Origin: Culex pipiens pallens
Lineage: Eukaryota; Arthropoda; Insecta; Diptera; Culicidae
Direction of reading: 5' to 3'
NCBI RefSeq assembly: GCF_016801865.2
Contig: NC_068937.1
Coordinates: 122,485,225 to 122,549,224, forward strand
Length of the DNA stretch: 64,000 nt
The notes below the pieces were generated by a model. It saw nothing but the letters and a program-made list of their open reading frames with translations. It made no database searches and was not told the origin of the DNA. The translations under genes were made by a program, and so were the position numbers. The first letter of the stretch is position 1, and every line of letters starts with the position of its first letter. Below are positions 11,214 to 21,182 of this stretch, one piece after another.

Positions 11214-11643
11214 GGCGGCGGACTTGAGGAGGGGAAAACGTATCAGACTCGAGGTGCACTTGAGACGGTTCGTACGGCAAAGTGCAAATCACTTACCTAA
11301 TAACGCTCTGTTTACCACTTCAAGTACAACTATTGTGATTGTCACGAACCGTGCAGCAGAGTGTTGTTCGCTGCTAAAGCTACAAATCGATACTGTGTAC
11401 TAACTGTTTTGCTCAGGTTGTGTTTGTCTCTTCTTAGTAATTAGTGGTGTATACTCTGTTGCATTAAATCTTGTGTGCAATATTGTACAGTACTTGCAAG
11501 TTGAATCGTTCACAGTGCTGCGTTTCCCAAACACGGACATCAAAGTTGAGGTACCAAATCAGTGGCAAGAGAAAAATTGATCCAGCTTTAAAGTGGTAAG
11601 TACAAATGAATGATCGCGTGTTGTGTGATCCAAATTAAAAGTG
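11214..11643. other. Region between THEM6-like gene and LTR element
   Basis: It probably contains the minus-strand 5' UTR and promoter of the THEM6-like gene. At 11595-11650 it holds about one and a bit units of a roughly 54-bp tandem repeat (GTGGTAAGTACAAATGAATG) that continues on the far side of the LTR element at 24915. The element therefore inserted inside that short repeat. A copy of the dispersed CCCAAACACGGAC motif lies at 11520-11555. Confidence 0.45.
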
Positions 11644-11648
11644 GTAAG

Positions 11649-11993
11649 TGTAGGGATTATGGGTTGCAGGATTGAATATGTAATAAATTATTAAATGAGT
11701 ATTTATTAAAAGATTGATATAATTCATAAATAAGAGTTAAGAGCGCAACAAAAAGTGCGCACCTTCATGAATATTGCCTTGTTAGCTGATTGTGGATTGA
11801 GTGCGAGAGCGCGCTAGCGAGCTGCGAGAGAGAACGACGAGCGAGAAAACAACGAGATGCGCGCGGCAGGCGAAAGAGAGAATGAAGATTGTCAAATCAG
11901 TTTTGTGGTTAATTTCTGTGGAATAAGACGTGTTGTTTGTTAATTGCAAAATATCTGTGTTTTTATTATAAAAGAAAGTCCCCGATCACGACA
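11649..11993 (+). repeat. Left LTR
   Basis: It is 345 bp, TGTAGGG...CACGACA, and differs from the right LTR at one base (TTATTAAAAG here, TTATTATAAG there). The middle is rich in GAGAGCG and GAGAGA motifs. A TATAAAAG lies about 25 bases before its 3' end. Confidence 0.9.
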
Positions 11994-11994
11994 A

Positions 11995-12011
11995 TGGCAC
12001 AGTCCGGTAAG
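11995..12011 (+). other. Putative primer-binding site
   Basis: TGGCACAGTCCGGTAAG starts one base after the left LTR. A start in TGG fits pairing with a tRNA 3' CCA end. I could not assign the tRNA. The same bases form ATGGCACAGTCCG followed by a good splice donor GTAAGT, so this stretch could also serve as a tiny first coding exon. Confidence 0.5.
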
Positions 12012-12239
12012 TCGAACCTTTTGATTCATGAAAGATCATTTGTTTTGCTTGAATTGTTGTGTTGTGAAATCCAACAGTTTTGTTTACCTGCCAGGATGCA
12101 GGTCCAAAGTTTCGCTTTGTTGTTTTGCCTGTGTTTTGAAACAGGTAGATTTTTGCTTGAACTTGTTATTTGAAATTGATAAAAGGCATAAAACTATCTG
12201 CGATAATTGACGGTCTTGAATTTAATGAATGATTTGCTT

Positions 12240-12636
12240 GTTGTTGTGATATTGGGAACGAATGTTTTGTTTTGAAGTAGTAAGTTTGGCTTTTCGTTGT
12301 GATAATTGAAAACCAATGTTTTTTCTAAGTTTATGGTGGAATTTGAAGGCAAATAATTTGCTCGAAATTTGATTGTTTTTGTACAATCACATTTTTGCTT
12401 TAGATTTGATTGTTGTTGTTTTGATTGACGACCAATGTTTTGTTTTTAATTTGATGCAATGTATAATTGTTGTTGTGGAAATTGAACTCCAATGTTTTGT
12501 TACGAATTAGACTTAAATTTTTTTTTCTTATTTTTGTGATTGACGAAAATCAATATTTTGTTTATAATTTGACAAAAGATTTGACAAGATTGTGGAAATT
12601 GAAAATCAATATTTCGTGTTGAATTTGATGGAGGAT
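12240..12636 (+). repeat. Degenerate satellite-like repeats, left part of LTR-element interior
   Basis: Units of about 55-65 bp recur with the core GACCAATGTTTTGTTTTGAA followed by a TTTGATTGTTGTT stretch. The same array resumes after the CACTA element at about 19792, so it predates that insertion. Confidence 0.7.
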
Positions 12637-12662
12637 TACACTGAAAGAAACCGACATAGCAA

Positions 12663-12900
12663 TCTCAAGTGTTTTTTCACGTGAGAGTCTCCAAACATCA
12701 ACACAATAAATTCACGTGTTTTTCCTTTGGTTTTGACATGACTTTCATAATGAATGCATGTGAAAACCGCATTCGTTTCATCAATTTTTATCCACTCTTT
12801 TTTCATTGGATTTTCATGTTTGATTCAAGTGAATTGCTCTTGGATTCACCCCAACTGCCCTATACAATGAAGTTCATGTGTAAAGCACGTTACTTTGACT
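12663..12900. promoter_or_regulatory. Left subterminal repeats of the CACTA element (possible transposase-binding sites)
   Basis: TTCACGTGA (about 12676), TTCACGTGT (about 12711), GCATGTGAA (about 12757), TTCAAGTGAA (about 12822) and TTCATGTGT (about 12872) recur in either orientation. Arrays of short subterminal motifs are characteristic of CACTA elements, where they bind the element-encoded protein. The binding role here is inferred. Confidence 0.55.
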
Positions 12901-12943
12901 TGATTTGATTTTGAGTGTGAAGGCACAGGCACAGGCAATCAAG

Positions 12944-15900
12944 ATGGCGCGTGATCACGACGAATCATTTGCACGATTCAATTTCCCGGATCAAATCGTT
13001 AATTTTCTCCTTGGTAAATATAGTTTAAATTGTTTGCAATGAAATGCAGTTTACTAAAAGTCTTCTGTGTCCACAGATGCTCAGGTTGACCCCGATAACC
13101 CGGATAAAATTGTTGAAATCTTGGTCCAACACGGATTGGCAAAGATTGCGGAACGAGCGGACAATTTAGTGACCTTGGTAAAACATAATTTATCATGGAA
13201 AATCGAAAGTTTATTTTTCCTTCTTTTTCATAACAGGATTTCCAACAATTGAACGCCGACGAGCCTGTGACCGCGCCTACAGAATATGCTGACAGTTCCC
13301 CTTTTGGCGGAGATAAATCTTCCGTTTCCTCCGATTTTTTGACCGTAGAATTCGAACCGGATTCCGAAACAACTGAGTCACACCAATCGGCTACCTTTAA
13401 CAACAACTATGAGGAAACAGTGACCGAGCAGCCGCTGACGTTTACTTCCGCCGAAAAGGTGCTGTCGGAATCTTTTGTCCGATCGCCACCTCGCCCCGGA
13501 GGCGCACAGGTAAAGAAGAAGATTCTCAGTTCTAAGTTGGTGTATTTAGTTCTTGTACGCTTTTTTCAGATACCTGCTGCGAACGAGACACAGCAGCCGC
13601 TTCAATCAACATCCGGCAAAAACGCGGACCATTCGCAGCACGCGCCCGGCGGAGCGCACCAGCGGCCGCAATCAACATCTGGCTGGGAAAAGATTCCAAA
13701 GGAAGAGGACAGAACGGAACAGGTGCTGTCGGGATATTTTGTCCGATCGCCACCTCGCCCAGGAGGCGCACAGGTAAAGAAGAAGATTCTCGGTTCTGAG
13801 TTGGTTTATTTAGTTCATGTACGCTTTTTCCAGATACCTGCTGCGAACGAGACACAGCAGCCGCTTCGATCAACATCCGGCACAAACGCTGACCATTCGC
13901 TGCGCCGGCCCGGAGGAGCGCACCAGCAGCTCCAATCGACATCCGGCTGGGAGAAGATTACGACGGAAGAGGACGGAACGGAACAAACGGAACAGGTGCT
14001 ATCGGGATATTCTGTCCGATCGCTACCTCACCCCGGAAGCGCACAGGTAAAGAAGAAGATTCTCGGTTCTGAGTTGGTTTATTTAGTACTTGTACGCTTT
14101 TTCCAGATATCTGCTGCGATCGAGACACAGCAGCCGATTCAATCAACATCCGGCAAAAACGCGGACCATTCGCAGCACGCGCCCGGCGGAGCGCACCAGC
14201 GGCCGCAATCAACATCTGGCTGGGAAAAGATTCCAAAGGAAGAGGACAGAACGGAACAGGTGCTGTCGGGATATTTTGTCCGATCGCCACCTCGCCCCGG
14301 AGGCGCACAGGTAAAGAAGAAGATTCTCGGTTCTGAGTTGGTTTATTTAGTTCATGTACGCTTTTTCCAGATACCTGCTGCGAACGAGACACAGCAGCCG
14401 CTTCGATCAACATCCGGCACAAACTCTGACCATTCGCTGCGCCGGCCCGGAGGAACGCACCAGCAGCTCCAATCGACATCCGGCTGGGAGAAGATTACGA
14501 CGGAAGAGGACGGAACGGAACAGGTGCTGTCGGGATATTTTGTCCGATCGCTACCTCACCCCGGAAGCGCACAGGTAAAGAAGAAGATTCTCGGTTCTGA
14601 GTTGGTTTATTCAGTTCTTGTACGCTTTTTCCAGATATCTGCTGCGAACGAGACACAGCAGCCGATTCAATCAACATCCGGCACAAACGCTGACCATTCG
14701 CTGCGCCCGCGTATTCAATCAACATCCCTGCATCAGCGGCTTCAATCAACATCCGGCAAAAACGCGGACCATTCGCCGCACGCGCCCGGCGGAGCGCACC
14801 AGCGGCCGCAATCAACATCTGGCTGGGAAAATATTCCGAAGGAAGAGGACAGAACGGAACAGGTGCTGTCGGGATATTTTGTCCGATCGCCACCTCGCCC
14901 CGGAGGCGCACAGGTAAAGAAGAAGATTCTCGGTTCTGAGTTGGTTTATTTAGTTCTTGTACGCTTTTTCCAGATACCTGCTGCGAACGAGACACAGCAG
15001 CCGCTTCAATCAACATCCGGCACAAACTCTGACCATTCGCTGCGCCGGCACGGAGGAACGCACCAGCAGCTCCAATCGACATCCGGCACAAACGCTGAAC
15101 ATTCGCTGCACGCGCCCGGCGGAGCGCACCAGCAGCCGCAATCAACATCCGGCTCAAACGCTGAACATTCGCTGCTCCGGCCCGGAGACATACAGGTAAT
15201 TCTTAGTTCTGAGTTTATCTTGCAATATTTACTTATTTTGTATATTTTTTCCAGATTTCCACGACCAGCCGGTATCAGGAGAAAGAGAATACCGCCAGTC
15301 TGGCAAATGATCCCCCGATCGTCGAGCTCACGCCTGAGCGATTAAAGTCGCTTCTGAATCAAACCGTTCTTGGTCAAACGATCACAAATCTGGCCGGCAA
15401 GGGAAGGCTGTCGGATAACAGACGTAGTGATTTGTGCGGTATTGTTGCAGAATGGCACTTAAAAAACAGGAGCAAATGTTATTGCCGCGATTTGCAGAAA
15501 TATGCAGAGTCGATTAAGCTAACGTTTAGCAACGAGGAGAAGGTATAAAACAAGCTTTATTTGATATGATTTATTTGGATAGGTAATAATGATTAAATTC
15601 ATGTTACAGGACGATTATTACTTGCCTCCGGGTGGTAGTAAGAAGAACCCCGGTGGACAGATTTACAATAAAATCAATACCATCAAGGCCCGAAACAAGA
15701 AGCGAAAGGAAAGCGACGAAGCCCACCTAGCGCAGCAGACAACCGGAAATAAGAAACGTTGCGAACTCGTCAATCCGAAGGAGCAGGAGGCCAACAACTG
15801 GCTCAAATTGAATGCTGATCCGTGGTCAACGGTTATCGACTGTTGGAAGGTTAGCTTCAGCTCCCGCGAACAGTTTTTGGGGAAACCTAAATCGGTCGAG

Positions 15901-16814
15901 CAACTTAAAGCAACCTTCTACTGGAAATTTGTCCGCTGCCAGTATGGCTACCAATTGGTAAGTCTATTTTTCAACTTTCTGCCAAAGACAAATTGACGGT
16001 ACACTCGAGTTCTTACTCATCGACCACCAAAAACGGTCATTTCCAATCAATTTAGTTTCTGTATTTGCTCACCCGCTACATGGTGGCGCTGTAGTTGTAT
16101 TAGCCTGAGATTCTTATCTATTTGTTTACAGATCGACATAGATTACCTATCTCTGACACTTCAAGCTGAAGACGTGGACCGTTCCCAAAGGTGGAGTAAT
16201 ACCATTACTGCGACGATTTCGTTCGCTGAGAACCGATCGCTGGACGAGCTCGGTGCTTCGTTGATCGAAGTACTGAAGAAGATCGATGCCAGCGAAGGTA
16301 AAGTTTCTTAGAACTAATAATGTGAATAGCGCGTAATTTTTTCTTTAATTTTACAGACTTGAAAACTACGTCACTCCTACTGCTGCTTAATCATGTTCTG
16401 CCACCACAAAAGCTGAAGGTTGGATTCAAACCATCTATAATCAACGGTCGAGACGACACGATCATATTTGTGAGCAGTGAGGAGGATCTGAACGACAAGC
16501 TCGAAGCATCGCAGAGGAAGTATCGAGACTACCAACTCGACGAAGCTCCCAAAGTCGTGTTTTTTGGATCGGCAACTGAATTGAGCGGAGAGTTTCGTTT
16601 GTACTATAACGATATTTGTTATAGATTACCGTCGGCGCGTCGGACGATTGACGTGTACATCAAGTTATGTACCGTGCTAGGCCTACAACACTCTCGCTTC
16701 TGCAAGCTGGTGTATCTTTTTATAACTGAGTACATCTACGAGCGGCCGGTAAAGGAGCGGTACGGTTTCATACAAAAGTTTGTATCGTATCTCAACAGCA
16801 GCTTTCAACACTAA
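12944..16814 (+). CDS. CACTA-element ORF1, 13 exons, predicted 1009 aa
   Basis: This is my splice model: 12944-13013, 13077-13177, 13237-13509, 13570-13773, 13834-14046, 14107-14310, 14371-14574, 14635-14913, 14974-15195, 15255-15542, 15610-15957, 16132-16297 and 16357-16814. Every junction is GT-AG and the frame is open throughout (3,030 nt). The N-terminal ~57 aa (MARDHDESFARFNFPDQIVN; then DNPDKIVEILVQHGL) look like a small helical, perhaps SAM-like, domain. The middle is a repetitive hydrophilic region (QSTSG, ADHS, PPRPGGAQ). The last ~400 aa (PPIVELTPERLKSLLNQTVL; DDYYLPPGGSKKNPGGQIYN; VYIKLCTVLGLQ) resemble the companion proteins of animal EnSpm-like transposons. The function is unknown and accessory DNA binding is a guess. 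The transposase start codon lies five bases after the TAA. Confidence 0.75.
13510..15254 (+). repeat. Tandem array of exon+intron units in ORF1
   Basis: Seven introns begin at 13510, 13774, 14047, 14311, 14575, 14914 and 15196. The first six are exactly 60 nt, near-identical (GTAAAGAAGAAGATTCTC...TACGCTTTTTCCAG) and stop-free in the reading frame. The seventh is 59 nt and diverged. Exons between them are 204, 213, 204, 204, 279 and 222 nt, all multiples of three, each coding for a variant of ETQQPLQSTSG...GGAQ. Alternate units are most alike (period about 537 bp; introns two and four are identical), so the array grew by duplication of a two-unit block. Confidence 0.85.
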
Positions 16815-16819
16815 AGAGG

Positions 16820-19264
16820 ATGTTTACCTGTTTCATCTCAGCTTGCGCTGAGATTTTTCAATCAGCTGGCGCGTACATTGATCATCTCAAGCAAACTCAT
16901 GTCGTTCCACAAAGATACCAGTTCCGCTGCACTTACAAAAATTGTATTATGGTACTGACGGATATGTACCGATTCCAACGGCATTTGCTGACCCACAAGG
17001 AAAAAATCATCCAAGTTATGAAAGAACCACAAGCAAACAATACATCTGACTTATTTATATCACCACCACAATTAGAGATCGCTCAACCGACTGACCAGGA
17101 CGACTACACATTCGAAAAATCATTGCAAAACATTGACAGATCAGCATTAGCATTCAGTTTAAAGCTACACAACAAATGTAATTTAAGCAGAAATGACGTA
17201 ATATCGGTCCAAGCAGATTGCCAGACACTCTACAGTCAAATAGTCAAAGAAGTTGAACAACTTCCAATGCATCTCGATCCCGATACGCAATATAAGTTAA
17301 ATGCATATCTCCGCAAAATGGTTAATCCGTTCGAACTATTTAAAACTGATTATTCTTTCTTTAAACACTTGGAAAAGCAGAACCTTTTCAAACCTCCCAC
17401 TGTAGCTGTGGTAGAGGGTAAACAAATTGTAGAGTCAGCAAGCATGGAACATAACTTAGAAATTGATAGCAACCAACACCTCCTTGCAATCATGGACATA
17501 CACTTTCAACTTAAAAAATTTTTCGAAGCGCCCGGAGTTTTTCAGAAAACGATTGAACATTTACATAAACTTGAGCAGTCTAAGAATATCAGACATTTTG
17601 TGAACGGAAGTTGTTACCAAAAAGTAAAAATGGCCTATCCACATGATATTGTTTTTCCGTTGTCATTCTACTCGGATGAATTTGAGATTAATGACACTCT
17701 ATCTTCGCACAACAAAAAACACACAATCTGCGGTTTGTACTACCAATGTCTAGTCACGCCGGAACAGTTCGCTTCAAAATTGTGCAACATTTTTGTAGCT
17801 GGATTTATAAAAAAAAATGACCTTAAAACTGTCGGATTCAACGCGATGATAGAAAAAGTTATAGAAAAGTTTAAGCAAGTGGAAGTAGAAGGTGTACTAC
17901 TTAGAGTTCAGAACCAGGACATTTTGGTTAGGTTCCCGCTGTTGTTAGTGCAGGGCGATAACTTAGGAATGCACTCGATGCTTATGTTCTCCGGAAGTTT
18001 CACTGCTAATTATTTTTGTCGATTTTGTAAGAGGCACAAATTTGACACACAGCAAGATGTTGATGAAAAGGAAGAGGCTGTACGAACTGAACAAAACTAT
18101 GAAGAAGATGTCAGTTACGGTATTCAAAGTGAGTCTGGGATTCGCGGCCGTACTGAGTTTAGTAAACTACCTTCATTCAGCGCAGTAAAAAATCTTTCGG
18201 TTGATCCCATGCACGACCTATTTAGCAGTGGAGTTTGCAAAATAGGTTTCGAAGCTGTTCTTCTTCATTACATAAAAATCAAAAAATTCTTTACTCTCGA
18301 CCATCTTAATGTAAGAAGAAGACTACTTGGAAAACAATCGTTGGACAGTTCACTTTCTAGAATGCCCGATGTTGAATTTGACAACAAATCACATACTTAT
18401 AAAATACGAACCACATCCGCAGAAATGCGTTCATTTTGCCATTTCTTTACCTTTATAATAGGACTCCTTGTACCGATTGATGATCCGGTATGGAATTATG
18501 TAAAATGTTTGGTAAACTTAGTTGATTTTGCCCTTCTTCCATCATTCAAACCTTCTGATATTGACAAATTGAATAAATTAACAAAGCTGCACCACGAACT
18601 TTTTCTTGAGCATTTTCCAAACGAAACACTTCGCCCAAAGCATCATCATCTGGTACATTATGGCCGGGTAATCAATGCTAGTGGTCCTGTAGGTAACCTT
18701 ATGTGTTTCCGGCAAGAAGCGAAGCATTCCATATTTATAAAGTACGCACACATTGTATCTTCGCGGAAAAATATTAGTTACACTTTGGGAATGAAAGCTG
18801 GATTGCAGTTTAGTCATGACAGCTCGAACGAAGTTTTTTTCAAAGGCGATTCCATTGATAACTTTACGATAACACAACTTGAAACTCGATCATACTTTAT
18901 GCATTTAATACACAGTGACATAGTTAACACTCACAATTCAATTTTATCTGCTTATAATTGTAAAATTCACGGTATTATCTATAAAAACGGAACATTTGTT
19001 ACTTATACTCAAGACGATGTAACGGAACTGTATGAAATAGTAGAAATCCTGAATATTGATTCAAGTTATTTTTTAGTTGGACAGCTTTGGCAATGTGGAG
19101 GTTTCGACGATCATTTTTTGGCCCAAGAGGTTATAAAACCAACTTTATTACACAGATTGTTATCACTTAGTGAACTAGATGGACCGCCGATAATGATACA
19201 CTCAATTAATCATAAACAATATTTTAGAATTAAGCGAGGTTTTTATAACGACGAGGAAGAGTAG
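16820..19264 (+). CDS. Tnp2-like (CACTA/EnSpm-type) transposase, 814 aa
   Basis: This is a single open frame. Two C2H2 zinc fingers open it (C4, C9, H22, H27; C37, C42, H55, H59). The catalytic-like core follows: FYSDEFEINDTLSS with D286 and D292, LLLVQGDNLGMHSMLMFSGS with D380, a CRFC knuckle at 400-403, DPMHDLFSSG at 462-470, PKHHHLVHYG near 606-615 and CFRQEAKHS with E633. This order matches the D, D, H, E layout of Tnp2-related transposases. The metal-ligand assignment is my inference. No stop or frameshift is seen. The ATG at 16820 lies directly at the first finger, five bases after the ORF1 TAA, so translation may come from a dicistronic message or an alternative transcript. Confidence 0.82.
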   Translation: MFTCFISACAEIFQSAGAYIDHLKQTHVVPQRYQFRCTYKNCIMVLTDMYRFQRHLLTHKEKIIQVMKEPQANNTSDLFISPPQLEIAQPTDQDDYTFEKSLQNIDRSALAFSLKLHNKCNLSRNDVISVQADCQTLYSQIVKEVEQLPMHLDPDTQYKLNAYLRKMVNPFELFKTDYSFFKHLEKQNLFKPPTVAVVEGKQIVESASMEHNLEIDSNQHLLAIMDIHFQLKKFFEAPGVFQKTIEHLHKLEQSKNIRHFVNGSCYQKVKMAYPHDIVFPLSFYSDEFEINDTLSSHNKKHTICGLYYQCLVTPEQFASKLCNIFVAGFIKKNDLKTVGFNAMIEKVIEKFKQVEVEGVLLRVQNQDILVRFPLLLVQGDNLGMHSMLMFSGSFTANYFCRFCKRHKFDTQQDVDEKEEAVRTEQNYEEDVSYGIQSESGIRGRTEFSKLPSFSAVKNLSVDPMHDLFSSGVCKIGFEAVLLHYIKIKKFFTLDHLNVRRRLLGKQSLDSSLSRMPDVEFDNKSHTYKIRTTSAEMRSFCHFFTFIIGLLVPIDDPVWNYVKCLVNLVDFALLPSFKPSDIDKLNKLTKLHHELFLEHFPNETLRPKHHHLVHYGRVINASGPVGNLMCFRQEAKHSIFIKYAHIVSSRKNISYTLGMKAGLQFSHDSSNEVFFKGDSIDNFTITQLETRSYFMHLIHSDIVNTHNSILSAYNCKIHGIIYKNGTFVTYTQDDVTELYEIVEILNIDSSYFLVGQLWQCGGFDDHFLAQEVIKPTLLHRLLSLSELDGPPIMIHSINHKQYFRIKRGFYNDEEE

Positions 19265-19285
19265 GTATGTGGAAGGATCAAATGT

Positions 19286-19291
19286 AATAAA
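19286..19291 (+). terminator. Poly(A) signal of the CACTA transcription unit
   Basis: AATAAA lies 22 bases after the transposase stop codon. It is the only clear signal after either ORF, which fits one shared 3' end. Confidence 0.55.
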
Positions 19292-19539
19292 AACACATGT
19301 AATACTTATGATGTAAAACAATTTTTATTGTATTATTCTTGTATTGCCAGTAAAAAACGAATTCAATTGAATTATTTTAAATTGCATAAAAATGTATGCA
19401 ATTTAAATTTATTCAATTGAATTCGAATGCTGCAGGTTATTTGATTTTAAATAAAATTCTACGTAAAAATTCAAAAGATTTTCTCTTGAAAATGAAAAGA
19501 AAAACATTTGATTTGTATGTGAAATCCTATCAATTTCAA

Positions 19540-19765
19540 TATGAATTTCACATGATAATCATGTGCTATGGCATGTGAAGCTAACGTGTTTTTCATTATA
19601 TAGAGATAAGAATTTCACGTGATAATCATGTGTGATGACACTTGAAGTATACTTGCTTTCCATATGAATCTAACGCGGCACGCGATTGATTTTTTTCATA
19701 TGATTTACACGTGACATTCACATGCCAAGTCGTATGGGGCAGATTCATGTGTAAAACATGGGAAG
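19540..19765. promoter_or_regulatory. Right subterminal repeats of the CACTA element
   Basis: TTTCACATGATAATCATGTG (about 19547) and TTTCACGTGATAATCATGTG (about 19611) are near-identical. CATGTGAAG, CACTTGAAG, TACACGTGACATTCACATG and TTCATGTGT also occur. They mirror the motif at the left end. Confidence 0.55.
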
Positions 19766-19791
19766 TTGCTATGTTGGTTTCTTTCAGTGTA

Positions 19792-20815
19792 GTTTGCGAT
19801 TGAAGGTAGATAATTTGTTTTTAATTCAGTTGTTGTTTTGGTAATTGAAATCAAATTTGTTGTTTGAATTTTATTGTTGTTATTATAATTGACGACCAAT
19901 GTTTTGTTTTGAATTTGATGCAAAATTTGATTGTTATGGATTGTTGTTATTATTGATGATCATTATTTTTATTTTTTATTTTGGATTGGATGCTGGTTAT
20001 TTTGGTAATTGAAGACCAATGTTAATTTTGAATAAGATAAATATTTGCTTCTTGTTAGTTTTGTTTTAAATTTAATGAAAGATATGCTTGTTGTGGCAAT
20101 GACTTGATGCAAAGTCCAATAAAATCACAAATTACAAAATTTACAGGTTTAATTTTGATTGAAAGATTTGATTGTTGATGAGGGAATTAAAGCCCAATGT
20201 TTTGTTATGATAAGATGACAAATTTGCTTATTTTTGCGATAAATGAAAACCAATATTTTGTTTCGAGTAAGATACGAGGTTTGATTGATATTGTGGTAAT
20301 CGAAAACCAGTTATTATTTTGAATATGATGATAGATTTGCTTTTTGTTGTGGCAATCGAAGGCCAAGATTTGTTTTCTGAATTTGAGTTTTGTTATTATA
20401 GAACGGTATTTTTTTCGGTTTTAAATTTCATGCAATATTTGATTGTTGTTTTATGATGGGCAATTTTGAGTTTTAAATTTGACGCAATATTTGATTGTTT
20501 ATATGGTAATTGATGACCAATGTTTTGTTTTGAAGTTGATGCAAAATTTGATTATTAATTTTATGGTTAATGAAAAAATGTTTAGTTCTCATTTGAATGA
20601 AGATTTGATTGTTGTTATTATTGACGATAAATTTTTACTGTGAATTTGATGCAATATTAGATTGTTGCTTGATGCTGTGGAAATTGAAAACTATCGTTTT
20701 AGAATTCTAATGAAAATTTTATAGATTTATGCAGAAATTGACAATCAATGTTTTGCTTTGAAATTTGATTTGAGCAACGTTTTTTGCCGTTATAATTGAT
20801 TAGTCATAGTTAATT
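19792..20815 (+). repeat. Degenerate satellite-like repeats, right of the CACTA insertion
   Basis: The array of GACCAATGTTTTGTTTTGAA units with TTTGATTGTTGTT spacers continues for about a kilobase, strongly diverged between units. No reading frame is kept. Confidence 0.7.
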
Positions 20816-20820
20816 TTGAA

Positions 20821-21029
20821 GTCTCTTCTGTGTTGGAGACTGACAAACCTCTGCGATGGTAGTCAGAAAAAAAGTCTCCTCTGTGTTGGAGCCTGACAGA
20901 CCTCTGCGATGGTAGTCAGAAAAAAGTCTCCTCTGTGTTGGAGCCTGACAGACCTCTGCGATGGTAGTCAGAAAAAAGTCTCCTCTGTGTTGGAGCCTGA
21001 CAGACCTCTGCGATGGTAGTCAGATTAAA
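20821..21029 (+). repeat. Four-unit tandem repeat of about 52 bp
   Basis: Units start at 20821, 20874, 20926 and 20978. Each reads TCTGTGTTGGAGCCTGACAG followed by ACCTCTGCGATGGTAGTCAG and an A run. Decayed units follow to about 21180, and another copy with flanks is at 22339-22440. Confidence 0.85.
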
Positions 21030-21182
21030 AAAAAATGAATAATCTGTGCTGGAGTTCTTTGCGAAAGCAGTCAGATAACAATTTCCTCGATAAAGGAACC
21101 CGACAGACTTTTGTGATGATTTTTTTAAAAATAACTTCGCAGAAGGAGCCTTATGGATTTTAAAAATATATTGTTCAGCAAA

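Larger units (their letters stand above)
12639..19789 (+). mobile_element. CACTA/EnSpm-like DNA transposon, apparently intact
   Basis: The element is 7,151 bp with termini CACTGAAAGAAACC at the left and the inverted GGTTTCTTTCAGTG at the right. The 24-bp inverted repeats (12639-12662 and 19766-19789) have one mismatch. TA lies on both sides (12637-12638, 19790-19791), a 2-bp target duplication. It encodes two proteins on the same strand: ORF1 with thirteen exons and a Tnp2-like transposase. Both frames are open, so it may be autonomous or recently so. It sits inside the satellite interior of the LTR element. The subterminal regions carry many TTCACGTG/TTCATGTG/CATGTGAA motifs. Confidence 0.85.

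Noticed and set aside
13532..15191. Open frames on the minus strand across the ORF1 repeat array
   Set aside because: They repeat with the array and are shadows of the plus-strand repeats.
13249..15345. A continuous 698-codon reading frame
   Set aside because: It reads through seven GT-AG introns. After the last one (59 nt) it leaves the frame that continues into conserved ORF1 exons. The spliced model is preferred, with retention kept as a hypothesis.
20821..21029. CRISPR-like array
   Set aside because: The repeats are directly adjacent without unique spacers and lie in a eukaryotic retroelement; it is a minisatellite.
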